Source: Varroa destructor (Eukaryota > Arthropoda > Arachnida > Mesostigmata > Varroidae). Taken from it: a DNA stretch of 64,000 nt. The notes beneath the pieces are model-generated. The model was given only the letters and a program-made list of their open reading frames with translations, did not search any database and was not told the DNA's origin. Numbering within the stretch: the stretch's first letter is position 1; every line of letters starts with the position of its first letter. The stretch spans positions 23,218,330 through 23,282,329 of the forward strand of contig NW_019211459.1 of assembly GCF_002443255.2 (NCBI RefSeq), in the 5' to 3' direction. Below, piece by piece: positions 47,611-57,769 of the stretch. The position numbers were made by a program, and so were the translations under genes.

Positions 47611-47961
47611 CTATCTCTCCTTAGGATAATGGAGCTTATCCAAAAAGTCGGACATGAGCATCATCAAAACTACTACTCCTTGATATCTGCATGATTTCGG
47701 ACGACCAAGCATAAAGTCATTCAGGCGTATGTGGGCCTGTCTCAAGCCTTCTTTCGATCTCTTAGCTCCGAATGATTTCTTGCCAGGCTCCCAGAATCTC
47801 TTCTGGCCTCTGCGTTCCTGCTTGCCCTGGATGTCAGAGCGATTCGACATGCAGCTCCCAAGCCACAGCAACGAAGACAAAACGAACATGGCAGCCATCA
47901 CATTGATACACATCGACATTAGACAACAGAAGAGTTTCGAATGTGAAGGGTGGGCAACGTT
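47611..47961 (-). CDS. Candidate neuropeptide-like secreted precursor, 102 aa
   Basis: A (CT)n-TAG acceptor (47962-47988) precedes an exon with ATG at 47919. The protein begins MSMCINVMAAMFVLSSLLWL then GSCMS, a good signal peptide. The following region carries several basic cleavage sites: QERRGQKRFWEPGKKSFGAK, then RSKEGLR. Gly before Lys-Lys (FWEPGKK) would allow an amidated FWEP-type peptide. The C-terminal third (RLNDFMLGRPKSCRYQG, then a hydrophobic stretch) is unusual for a precursor and may mark a missed splice site. Family unknown. Confidence 0.33.
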   Translation of the reverse strand, partial: NVAHPSHSKLFCCLMSMCINVMAAMFVLSSLLWLGSCMSNRSDIQGKQERRGQKRFWEPGKKSFGAKRSKEGLRQAHIRLNDFMLGRPKSCRYQGVVVLMMLMSDFLDKLHYPKER

Positions 47962-47963
47962 CT

Positions 47964-47988
47964 AGAGAGAGAGAGAGAGAGAGAGAGA
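47964..47988. repeat. GA microsatellite
   Basis: (GA)n of about 25 bases; on the minus strand it forms a CT tract acting as a polypyrimidine-like acceptor for the exon starting at 47961. Confidence 0.95.
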
Positions 47989-48620
47989 AAGGGGCGGGAA
48001 AGAGGGAATTAGGGCAAAGTTGGAGACAAAGATATTTGAATCTGGGTTTTATCGTCGACGTCTGACTAGAAAAGATACCCCTGTCAATGGCCGATTGTGA
48101 TTATACTATTGCAATATTAAAATGTGTGTACACTTTATAATATCGTTGGTTTTGCTAGGTCGTACAAATGGTGCAGGTCGAATTTAATTACGAAAGTCGA
48201 ATATGAACATAGCAGGCGTTTACATCAAGTGTTTATGCATACTGAGTAATTCAGACGGCGGCTTATTTAAGCAGGTTTTGTACGAGGCAAGCAAAGGATA
48301 AAATGCTATTTTGTCTTTCTGCGAAGGTCAGGTGAAGCTGCATTGTGGTGGGCTATGTGGTTAGTAACGCGTAACCAAACGATGAACAGAACCAGACGCT
48401 GTATCTGCACTATCTATCGGTGGTTTGGTTAACGGGAGTCTCTGCTGAGCATCCAATGTCAGCTAATGTTAACGCTAGCCAAATTCGAATATCGAGTACG
48501 GCTATGGAATCGAAAACGTTGATATGAAAATACTCTGAAGAGGGGATAGGCTCGGACTGAGGTCAACAAGAAGTTCTCTAGAGGTAGTGGGAGTCGTATA
48601 AAAGTGTACGACAGTGGTAA

Positions 48621-49008
48621 ACAGGAGCCCTACAGTATGTCCCCTTTGATCCCTTACCCATCTTTGACACCAGGGTGAGCATAAGTGAAGGTGAGCTCAA
48701 TGCTCCTTATTCCCCTGAAGCCGATCCAACGCTGAGGTGAGTTAGATAATAAAACAAGCAATCAATTTCCTTGCCCTCTTGCAGTCGAGTTAAACTTCCG
48801 AGTTTCATTTGCCTTACCCCAGGACAACTCCTGTTCGCCGTACACTAGCAATCCAATTCGGCTGCAGGATCGTTGGACTACATTGCAAAGGTGCTCCAAC
48901 CCTTAACGGACTCGAACCACCCTCTCAACTTTGCGTTCGATCGTACGAGCAGTGCCGATCAGCGGCAACAACGAGGAGTTCAACCCAGTTGTTTCGTTCA
49001 CTCTATAG
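48621..49008 (+). CDS. Candidate three-exon 3' gene segment
   Basis: Exon A (left edge uncertain, open from 48621 to 48690) reads GALQYVPFDPLPIFDTRVSI then SE and ends at GTGAAG-GTGAGC. A 94-nt intron ends TTTCCTTGCCCTCTTGCAG. Exon B (48785-48890) continues in phase (VELNFRVSFALPQDNSCSPY... DRWTTLQ). A 72-nt intron leads to exon C (48963-49008), SGNNEEFNPVVSFTL and TAG. All three phases agree. Other frames are also open here, including one ending at a good CTACAAAG-GTAAAG donor (49048), so the exact model is uncertain. No domain is recognised. Confidence 0.35.
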
Positions 49009-49557
49009 CGGTCGAAAGATGAGGTGGTGTTCTGTCCTTCTACAAAGGTAAAGCCAAATGCACCGACACGACGATAACTTGAATCCACAAACGTCGCTAA
49101 CCTTGAGATGCTTGGTACGAAAAAAAGGCATATTGACCTCTCCGTATCCAACTATGACCGTCGGAGAATAGGTTACTGCAATCAAGCGACCTTCTCATGG
49201 TCGTGGTAAACCAGGAACGCGCCTTCTACTAAAGAAATAACCACAGGATTAATGAAACGAAAAATACTATCGAACAGCTCACCATCTTCAAACCACATGG
49301 GCTCATGTCTGTCTAATCTAAAAGACCACGTATGACCAAGCTCGTCCATCCTGTCACCCCATGTATTAAACTGTACATATATAAGATCTGAACATCTAGC
49401 ACAATGCCGTCCAAAACTTAGTTCGATTCGAAAGTGTTGGATGTGACCAGGCCGACGATTTCTTCAAGTGTGTTGAGAGCTGGCCAGTCAAAACTCTGCG
49501 TAGTCGTTCCTTATTGTCGTGCCGGTTCGGCCAATAAAGGTGAAGCGGAGTAAGAGC

Positions 49558-49970
49558 ATGGAGATGGCGAATAGGAATAAGAGCACGGAGATGCCGTCTC
49601 TGTCGGTTTGGCTGAGAAAAGGAAGAATCGGAAATAGTGAAACCGGGAAGGTGCGCAGGGTGAAAGCAGGGGAAGATATCGCAGACGTGGAGAGGGGCAT
49701 CGTGGGGCCTCGGGAGGAAATTGTAAGGGCGAAACACCAAGATAGGCAGAGGCGGAAGGTAAGAGGAATAGTCAATCTCGACTGAAGTGTTAGCGGCTCA
49801 TTGTTTGAAGAGCTACCGGCTCTTCCCGCTGCTAGTGGGCCATTGCGCTTGACTGAAAAATTGGTTGATGGAAGCGAGTGCGCGATTCTCTGCAGAACCG
49901 ATCAAGACGTTCAGGTGAAGCAATAGAAACCGCTAGCGATCGTTCGAAGAGTGACGGCCTGCTGTGGTGA
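49558..49970 (+). CDS. Candidate two-exon gene, 91 aa, basic/acidic-rich
   Basis: ATG 49558 in AGCATGG context opens MEMANRNKSTEMPSLSVWLR and a Lys/Arg/Glu-rich region to 49758, ending at a strong GGAAG-GTAAGA donor in phase 0. A 137-nt intron ends GATTCTCTGCAG. Exon 2 (49896-49970) continues NRSRRSGEAIETASDRSKSD then GLLW and TGA. Purine-rich composition alone yields such K/R/E frames, which tempers the call. A closer acceptor at 49835 would give only WAIALD. Confidence 0.32.
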
Positions 49971-50921
49971 ATAGATAGATGGACTTGCAAGCGCAGCTGA
50001 AATGAATCGTCCGCTCCTAATGCCAATGTAACTGAATGAGTTTGTTCCTCTTGCGCACTTCTCAGTGTGTGAAAGGAAAAAGCTTCAAAACGAGTGTAGG
50101 ATTCACGAACTTGAAACAGACCGACTGGGGTAAATGACGTAATATCATTTATTGTTTACATATACTTATGTTCACAGATGCAGCCATTTAAATTGCTAAT
50201 GGTAGTTAGCTGCTTTGATTGATCTCTTAAATATAAAATTAAATGTAACATGTTGGGAATCTTTTTTTTTTTAAGAAAAATATCTGTTTACTTTGACAGA
50301 ATGGCGGTTTGAATAGATTTCACCTGGGCAAATAGTATTTTTCAAATCAAATATGTATGAAAATGTATATTACTATGTCGTAGTAATAATATTGCTTTTT
50401 TGCCTCGTTGCTTCTTTTGAGCCTTGTTAAGGGGTAGCTTTAAGAGGATGTCCAAATAATAAGATTTGGTGCAAACTGAAAATTTTACGATTTAATTACG
50501 ATCCCAAATCTATTGTCCCATCTAGTTTACCTTGAGCAACACTAAGTACATTGGCCACGAAGAGCGTTACCATAAATTTTAACCCTCTCCTAATGTTTAA
50601 TCCGCTCACTTAATAAGTAATATGAATAGTTTGAAGTGCACTCGTCATTGCAATCATATCCCTCCCTTAAAAGCACAGTATTCTCTGTTGGCTAGTGGAG
50701 ATGGATCAGACGGCAGAGAATACCATGCGTGCATAGGTCGCTAACTACTGTTAGTCGTAGGCATTCGAGTCCCGTTCAGGTACCGTGCCATTGGTTCCAT
50801 TAGTTCAACTCGTTGAGTGGCCTGCCCGCCAGAGCCGTCCTCCAGAACGCGGAGCTTCTTAGTTCTTGTGTCTACTGCCAGGGCTTTTCTATCTGCCTCA
50901 GCCGTCTTTCTCTTTTCTCAG

Positions 50922-51495
50922 TGTTCACTTTTGACTACTATAATACGTTCGGCAAGCTAGCTCCCTGTCGGATCGTATCGATCGGTCGAACTCAGGCACG
51001 TCCATACAACCCTCCAAACAGACACATGCAGACGGACAGGCGCATACACTGTGAAAGCTGTAAGAGCATCCGAAAGTGGGTGTTCCCTGAGGGTCGGGAA
51101 GCGCAGCCCACCTTAAAGGTGTGCACGCATTGATTATTGGTGGTGTACCGCAGAGCTGTGGCAGAGGATTCGGCTTTGGGTTGGGGGAGCGGACTAACGT
51201 ATCGCAGAATGGAACGACGGAAGGGAACTACGAGCTGCGAGAACTACGAAAACCTCGAAGCTGGGAAGCAATGCAAGTTGGGTATATGTGCTCTTGTGAT
51301 GAGGGCTTAACTCCAACACAAACGGATCCCCCTCTTATTCTTAGTTGCATTGTACATTCCCTTACACGAGGAAAAGACAGGAGATTGCCTTGCACACGGA
51401 AACCACGGTGTCTCCCTCTTCAAGAGAACGCTAGGGCGATCGCAGGAAGCGTTCTTGACCGATCTTCTTCCTCTGCCGTTCCTAGCAAACGCTGA
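50922..51495 (+). CDS. Candidate two-exon 3' gene segment with Cys pairs
   Basis: A long pyrimidine tract (TCTTTCTCTTTTCTCAG) precedes exon 50922-51118, in which only one frame is open: TFDYYNTFGKLAPCRIVSIG, then RIHCESCKSIRKWVFPEGRE and onward. It ends TTAAAG-GTGTGC. An 89-nt intron has ACTAAC ahead of its CAG (51207). Exon 51208-51495 continues in phase 0 (NGTTEGNYELRELRKPRSWE...), includes GYMCSCDEG, and ends at TGA. CxxC (HCESCK) suggests metal binding and GYMCSCDEG resembles the end of an EGF module; both are weak. Upstream exons were not found. Confidence 0.4.
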
Positions 51496-51600
51496 ACTTT
51501 GCGGTGTTGTTCTATTGCCATAGTCGCCGACGATCTCCTCCAGCTGCTGGAGTTCGTATAAGCCACATATTGGCATTTTCTAAGTTCTCACCCGCCAATG

Positions 51601-51865
51601 AAAGGGTCCATCGCCACCAATGCGATGGAAGTCAAACGCCACGTCGCTTCAATGGTAAGAAGTGACTGAAACCGACGCAGAAGCCGCTTGGGGAAAGAGA
51701 AATGACTCGACGGTGGCAGCTCTCAAACCAACGGAGGACGATACCGTTCATGAGTGTGGCCTATCGCAGGTGGACCAGAGACATGGCGACGAATCGAATT
51801 TTGGATTGAATGGATTCGATAGGAAAGATAATGCATCCAAGAGAGAACGAAAGTCGGCGGAGTAG
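51601..51865 (+). CDS. Candidate short two-exon ORF
   Basis: ATG 51601 encodes MKGSIATNAMEVKRHVASM and ends at ATG-GTAAGA. A 115-nt intron ends CTATCGCAG (pyrimidine tract weak), after which the frame continues VDQRHGDESNFGLNGFDRKD, then NASKRERKSAE and TAG. The second frame is also open upstream through the putative intron (TETDAEAAWGKRND...), so an exon beginning at about 51660 is an alternative. Hydrophilic product, no domain. Confidence 0.25.
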
Positions 51866-52294
51866 GCCAAACTAAAAGAAACCTTTAGAGAAGAGCAATA
51901 AGCCATATCTCACAGTACCATCGCTGTAAACACAGGATTCTACAATAAAGGAACTCGTCATTTGTATCTAAAAATTGTATCAAATGACTCACACGGTCTA
52001 ATTTGGTTCGATTTACAATAATCCTGCTTAGCGGAAGTAGTAGTTAGTAAGACTAGTGGAAAATATTGGTTTTAAGAGTAATCGAGCAATAAGGTATTTG
52101 CACGAAGCAAAACGAGACAAAGTACTTTGCAATTGTTTTCCATTTCTTTTAAATCAAAAACAAAATGTTATAGACTGTTAAGGTGAATACAAGAAGCCAT
52201 CGTGTTATTTAATGTTGAGAAATGCTAAAAGCTTTCGATATACCTACTTAAGAATAAATGAGGCTGACATGTTTAAACTTTAACAACTTTATCG

Positions 52295-52443
52295 TTTTTT
52301 TTTTTTTTTTTCAGTTATACGAGGGATTCTACGGTTATCACCTATCCGCTTTTTGGCTAATTACCAATTTATTACTATTGTTATTATCGCTAGTATCTCT
52401 TATATTTTATTTCACCATATACTTTAGAAATACACAACTTTAG
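52295..52443 (+). CDS. Poly-T acceptor plus hydrophobic exon-like frame
   Basis: A T17 run and CAG (to 52314) precede a frame encoding LYEGFYGYHLSAFWLITNLL and then a long Leu/Phe-rich membrane-like segment ending at TAG. The acceptor is strong, but T-rich DNA encodes Leu/Phe by default, so this may be noncoding. A second acceptor at 52553 precedes a short frame (ADPDALEDLYTCDLYCNT). Confidence 0.15.
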
Positions 52444-53078
52444 ATTTGAACTGCGAAATATTGGATTGTCCAAAACGATTTAGTAAATAAAAAAAATTAA
52501 ACAATTTCTAAATCATATAAAAAGGTGTAACAACAACTATTTACTCTTTACAGGGCTGATCCTGACGCTCTCGAAGACTTATATACCTGTGATTTGTATT
52601 GCAATACCTAGTCTTGTTATTAGTCGTTTATTTAAGAGACTTGACCGAAAAGTACGCCATGCCGCTCATTGCCCTCTTTCAGAGATAATCAAACTTGCTC
52701 TCTTTTATAACCCACGTCTCGTTAGACATAATTATTTGTGTTCTATAGTTGCGCTTCTTCTGTACCATGCGTGTTTGCTTAGTATTAAGCTTAATTCATA
52801 CTTCACTTTTTCATCGATCAATTTACTCGTTACTATTTCATAACATGTACGTCAACGAATCTCATGCTATGCTAACGGATAGAGCACTACCTACAGCCTG
52901 TTCTACTTCAGAGCGAGCTACTTTCTTAGTGGTCATCATCTTTCCGTGAATATATGCATCAGTATGAAGTGTTGTTTTGTTAAAGGCTTTGTCCGCCAGT
53001 GTCTTGTTCTCCTATGGTTTCGGTCAGCGCTTGTACTTTGACCATATAGAATTTTATTTATTTAGTATTGATTTTCAG

Positions 53079-53462
53079 CACTAAACGACCTCCTCGCCTT
53101 GAAATCCGTTACTCCCTAGTAACATTCAGCAAATTTATTGTTGGAAATAGCCAAATATTTAATGTAAACACCGCACCGCGGATTCGTCTGACGATGGCGC
53201 GTATTTTAAAAGTTATTGAAAATGTTTGGCCCTCCAAAGAGCTCCAGACGCATTAACACATTATATTTAGTTGCTACACAACGGAGCAGCTTCAGGTTTT
53301 CGGTACGCGAGCACCAAAGAAGTGAACGGACCACTAAAGTCGATTTCATTGCCTGATTTCAGCCCCACTTTTGAGACACTACAGGAGATAATGCCATGTA
53401 GCGATGTACTGCGCGCCGATGAACTGAACAGTCCGGCACCGTGCGATAAGGTTAGCAGCTAG
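53079..53462 (+). CDS. Candidate two-exon 3' gene segment, about 91 residues
   Basis: The acceptor TTTATTTAGTATTGATTTTCAG precedes exon 53079-53163 (TKRPPRLEIRYSLVTFSKFI, then VGNSQIFN), which ends AAT-GTAAAC in phase 0. A 107-nt intron ends ATTAACACATTATATTTAG. Exon 53271-53462 continues LLHNGAASGFRYASTKEVNG, then a Ser/Pro/Glu-rich segment with two Cys, ending at TAG. Both acceptors are strong and phases agree. The upstream part and the family are unknown. Confidence 0.4.
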
Positions 53463-53469
53463 TGGTATA

Positions 53470-55050
53470 GTCCGGCGTCGCTAACTTAAGAGGGGCATTT
53501 GGCAACGCCTCGCTGGCTCCATTTGGAGTCGTCTCACTTCGGGGTAAAGCGAGAGAGACCTACCTATCGGTACTGGCTTTATATAGAGACCTGGCCAGTA
53601 TAGGCAATGTGAACATAATAGATATCTTCGCATAGCACGCTCAACCCCACAAGACTGCGACCACCTTAATATATTCACCTAGCTACAATGATATCTCTAG
53701 CTATAACCGCTTCTGTACGTTTACCTAATACAAAAGCGAACACCACAGCAGGCAGTTCCCGTTTTGATATCTCACACTTCTATAGGGCTGGTGTCCGCAC
53801 TAGGGGCTTCTACGCATTTGTGTCTTGTCTTACAATACATTCGTTTGAAACAATATTAGGCCGAAAAATATTAATTTATAGGCGACATTTCGAGAAAAGT
53901 CTTAATAGTAATAATGCTGTGATACGTCACAGTCACGATTGGATACTATGATTTGATGGTGCACCTGTTTAGAGAATCTAACGACCAATTTCGTAGTCAA
54001 TGAAGTGATTTCTATCATGGTCGAGGTGAGTGCAGAGTCGTTTTCTACACTCTGGGAACGCTATGTTAGAGCAGGTGTACAGCGAAAAAAATGTTGGGAT
54101 CTGTTAGGATGATCTGTTTGACTACTGACGATACTGAGTAATAAGTGATTACGATGGAGTTAAGTGGATGATCATTCCACCCTGTTTTGTCGCGCTGCCT
54201 AGTTGCGGTTCGAGATGCTGGGTTTTGATGTCCATAACGATATTGGACTTCTCACCCGGTCGTTTTCTTAGTGTGGGACTATGGGACTACCCAAAAGCTG
54301 GAACGATTCGATGACACGATTATCCCCACCCTGGGCTTCTTGCGTGATGGACCCATGGGCGTCTAGATAAATTCGACCATCGTTCTTCATTGGCCTTAAT
54401 GTAGACAGGTTCTCTTCTACCAGGACGTCGTCTATAGTGTATCCAAATAGACAGTCGTTCAATAATTCTTCTCATATTTCGACGACAGACGTTTTGAAGC
54501 GTTGGCGCTTGCCACCAGAAGCCGATAACGAAGGCATGACACATGAGAACCGACGACTCCGTAGGGCGCCGCCCATCGGTACCTCTTCCATTCGCTAAAT
54601 CAATAAATACAATCGAGATTTAAGAGGTAACGCTTAGGGTCATCCGCAAGGGCCTCCGATGAACTTGATAAAGCTAATTCGAATACCGAACGTATAAGAA
54701 ATTGCTGGAATTGACTCTAAAAGCATACAACGATGAGACCGAATGTACACCATGATTGCCTGGCAGCAACAAGTTAAGACTTCCCTTGTTGTTTTTTTAA
54801 GTATATTATACGTGTGCGTCGAATTTAGCCCTTTAGCGAATTTAGTGGAGATGCCCTAAATAGGTGAAAACGTTTGCCTCTAAAAATCGACACCAAAATA
54901 ACCCTGAAATAACTTATATTTTAGCTAGCATCTGCTAAACTAAGCACTCGTTAAAGCATCATACTGAGCTTGCTTCAGAGGGCAAACAACTCAACGTACT
55001 TAAATTCCTTAGACTTTATCCATTTTCTGTCATCATCGACAGTCCGTTGC
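53470..55050. other. No convincing gene
   Basis: Frames at 53688-53951 (+) and 54268-54544 (-) are open but lack good boundaries. The rest is AT-rich. Confidence 0.4.
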
Positions 55051-55053
55051 GAC

Positions 55054-55284
55054 TCACCTCGCCGTCTGTCTACTGCGACGTTCTGTTGTTGACGTCAATG
55101 GCGCCCCCATCCTAAAAATATCTAAGACTAATTTCGTCTGCACAGTCTTTCTCCAACCGAAAAACACTGTTGTCCCAAGCAAACGCGGCCCACCTGCATC
55201 GACATCGTACTCGAAACCGACAAAGACGTGACCAGAGCAGTCATTTTTTTTCGGCATCGTAGAACAATCGTCTGAACCCGAACG
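55054..55284 (-). CDS. Candidate exon, 76 residues
   Basis: The acceptor CAGTCGTATTTAG precedes a phase-0 frame RSGSDDCSTMPKKNDCSGHV, then FVGFEYDVDAGGPRLLGTT, ending with a basic tail and TGA. Codons favour G at position 1. The SGHVFVGFEY motif looks like a conserved core strand, but I cannot name the family. A GCAG-GTGGGC donor at about 55194 could end the exon earlier. The neighbouring frame (55400-55128) is also open after a TTTGCAG acceptor, so two readings compete. Confidence 0.38.
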   Translation of the reverse strand, partial: RSGSDDCSTMPKKNDCSGHVFVGFEYDVDAGGPRLLGTTVFFGWRKTVQTKLVLDIFRMGAPLTSTTERRSRQTAR

Positions 55285-56902
55285 CTAAATACGACTGATG
55301 CCCCACACATATCTTTTCTTTGCGTAGTTTTATTACGGCGCCTACCATCGTTTAGATGACTCGTTGTCAACCCGTTCAATGCGACACATTTTGCCTGCAA
55401 AGATCGGATCAGTGCTTGACTGAGCTGAGCCTTCGGACACGATTTGAAACAATGCCTGTTCTTCCTGCTACTACTGTTGTTATGGTATTTAATTATATCA
55501 AATATAATTTCTTATAACATCGCTTTCACCATGTAAAAGTTTGTGTAAACATTACTAAAAAACTAAGCGTACGTTACTTTATAACGATATTTCATACTAT
55601 CAACAATCTACATTGTTTCTGGTCCCCAAAATTTTTATTCAAAGGCGATCTGTACCAATTTCTGCCGGTTGGAATGGTTGCTGCCTATACATGCGCTTAG
55701 AAGGCAGGTGGCCTTATACGTGCCCCGTGGACTCTTCTTACAATCAGGCCTGGCGCCCTGGTTTGCGCCTTCTCTACGAGCAGCCTTCGAATGCCTCAAA
55801 GACTGGGCTAAAATGGTGCCCGATACGATAAAAGCGAGAGAAAATGCTTCATCACTTGAACAAAAGTATTGTTGAAAAACCTCACAGTCGTTGGGTGCGG
55901 GAGTGGGCAAAGATGGGGGCTTCCATTGAGTGGGGCATCACGCATTTGGCTGACGGTAAAGATCGAGGGTGCACAGGGCCGAACTGCCTCTACGAAGAAG
56001 ATGCCTGCAGCTGATGACGCAGGTCAACAAAGCAGCGACTCCATCTTTCTTTGAGGTTCTTGCGATACACATGGCGCGTTCACTTTTAGTCACAATCAGA
56101 GTTCGCCCGGAGTGATTCCGACAGAGAACGGCTGGATTTGACCAATACAGGTTTTTCGTTCATTGCGCTTGGGCGCCGTCCCGTGGTTCTTGGCTACGGC
56201 ACACTTATTGTGCTATTGTGAAAGGTACGCTAGCAAGTTGTACTAACTATCATATAAATGAATATAAAACTCAGTTATGGCAGACCTGTGTAAAGTTTTC
56301 GTAGTAAAGTTCAAACATCTAACGAGTATTCGGATCTAAGAATCATGTTAAAGCCAGACTGATCTGTAATAAAACTAAATGGTGAACTATTTCAGCCATT
56401 GCAACTTCTTGCTTTATAACTTAAACTAGAATCGCGGTAGTACCCGGGCTTTCTGTCTTATTTGAAATGACAAATAGGAAATTTTTTTTGTTTGGCAAAA
56501 CATACTTTATGAAGTTTTAGTGTTCACAACGAGAGCACGCACTGTCCCAAACGTCGCTGCGGGATTGAAAATTATGTGTTTTTCAATATGGTCAATCCAG
56601 AAAAACATTTGTAGCTAATTAAAATGTTTTGAGTAACATGTCTGACACTGCCGTTTGAAGTCGTCTAAATACGGATTTAGGCAGCTGGCTGTCGAGGCAA
56701 GGCAAATCACTATCTCCAGGCTATAACTTGTCTTTACTTACATGTAAACATATCTCCCAAATGTCAGGAAAAAAAAAAGAAAAGATTCCTGACGCAAATG
56801 GTCATTCGACTCATAATAGATAATAACTGATCTTTGTTGTAGCATATACACTACAGAGTTATTTTCGGGCATGCCTCAATGCGATGCTAAAAGCCCAAGT
56901 CA

Positions 56903-57196
56903 TCATCCTTGCTTATCTTCAAAGGAGCCGGTATCATTTTTGCGCTTCTTGATTACTGTCAATTCGCTTCCAATTGTTGAGACCGCGACCATGTTTCTTG
57001 TCCGATCGATAGAGTCTCCGGAATTGCTGAAGGAAGGATAGCGGATAATAACAGCAACAGCAGCAGCAGTAGTGGCAGAGACGAAAGGGCAGACGATCAT
57101 CGTAGCGGGCGCGACGTCATCCTGTGCCGCCGTAGCATGGAATGTCGGCAGAAAACATAGCCACCATGGGAATTTGCTGTATGCTGTTCTTGACAT
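56903..57196 (-). CDS. Candidate small single-pass membrane protein, 97 aa
   Basis: From the ATG at 57196 the N-terminus (MSRTAYSKFPWWLCFLPTFH then ATAA) is signal-peptide-like. A short linker, a hydrophobic Ala/Val segment (VSATTAAAVAVIIRY) and a hydrophilic Ser/Asp/Lys-rich tail follow, to TGA. The frame stays open upstream to 57313 (GTG), so a longer start or upstream exon is possible. The ACA/GCA-rich repeat (about 57046-57072) encodes the Ala run, which may inflate the membrane-segment call. It overlaps the divergent ORF at 57291. Confidence 0.33.
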   Translation of the reverse strand: MSRTAYSKFPWWLCFLPTFHATAAQDDVAPATMIVCPFVSATTAAAVAVIIRYPSFSNSGDSIDRTRNMVAVSTIGSELTVIKKRKNDTGSFEDKQG

Positions 57197-57290
57197 TCGT
57201 TGAGCGTGCCTGAACTCTCGACTCCTGAGCGCTTCGCTTGCGAGTCGTCGACTAATTAGCCCGATCCGAGCCGCTCCTGATCTCCGAGCG

Positions 57291-57509
57291 ATGAAATCAC
57301 AGAACACACACATTTTAATGGTATTTACATCATCCTGCTTTTACGAACGCCGGACACACGTACTGGTTTCCGAAGAAGCTCTCTTTGATTTGTCAGCTGG
57401 CTTGCAGACAGTATTGAGCGACGAACCGAGTTATTCTGTCACCTCGTGCAAAAAACGCGAATTTCCGAAGGGTAATCACCAACTCGACGCCGCTGTGAAT
57501 AAGCTATAG
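57291..57509 (+). CDS. Small ORF with good start context, 72 aa
   Basis: ATG 57291 has G at -3. The frame MKSQNTHILMVFTSSCFYER, then RTHVLVSEEALFDLSAGLQT and onward ends at TAG, with a Cys/Lys segment (TSCKKREFPKG). No signal peptide or known domain. It is divergent from, and its upstream region overlaps, the minus ORF 56903-57196/57313. A following ORF (57543-57764, MYEVPVGQSGQTMLVYDSQI...) lies 33 nt downstream on the same strand and ends in a Cys/Tyr-rich hydrophobic segment. Confidence 0.3.
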   Translation: MKSQNTHILMVFTSSCFYERRTHVLVSEEALFDLSAGLQTVLSDEPSYSVTSCKKREFPKGNHQLDAAVNKL

Positions 57510-57769
57510 CGAGGCCTGAATAACACAAATGAAAAGGTTGGAATGTACGAAGTACCCGTGGGCCAAAGTGGTCAGACTATGCTAGTGTACGATTCGCAGA
57601 TAAGTCACACAAGTATAACTGCTATCATATATCTCAGCTGCTGCTACTGCTGCTATTACTACGATCGGTTCCTCTGTCTTCGGCTACTCTGCTATCGTTC
57701 GGTATCGACTGGTCAAAAGGGAGAAACACCTCAGACTGCGATGCAGTGCACAGAATGCCTTTAGTCAGA

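Noticed and set aside
48903..48915. GGACTCGAACC on the plus strand is a reverse-complement tRNA B box.
   Set aside because: No A box and no acceptor stem could be paired around it.
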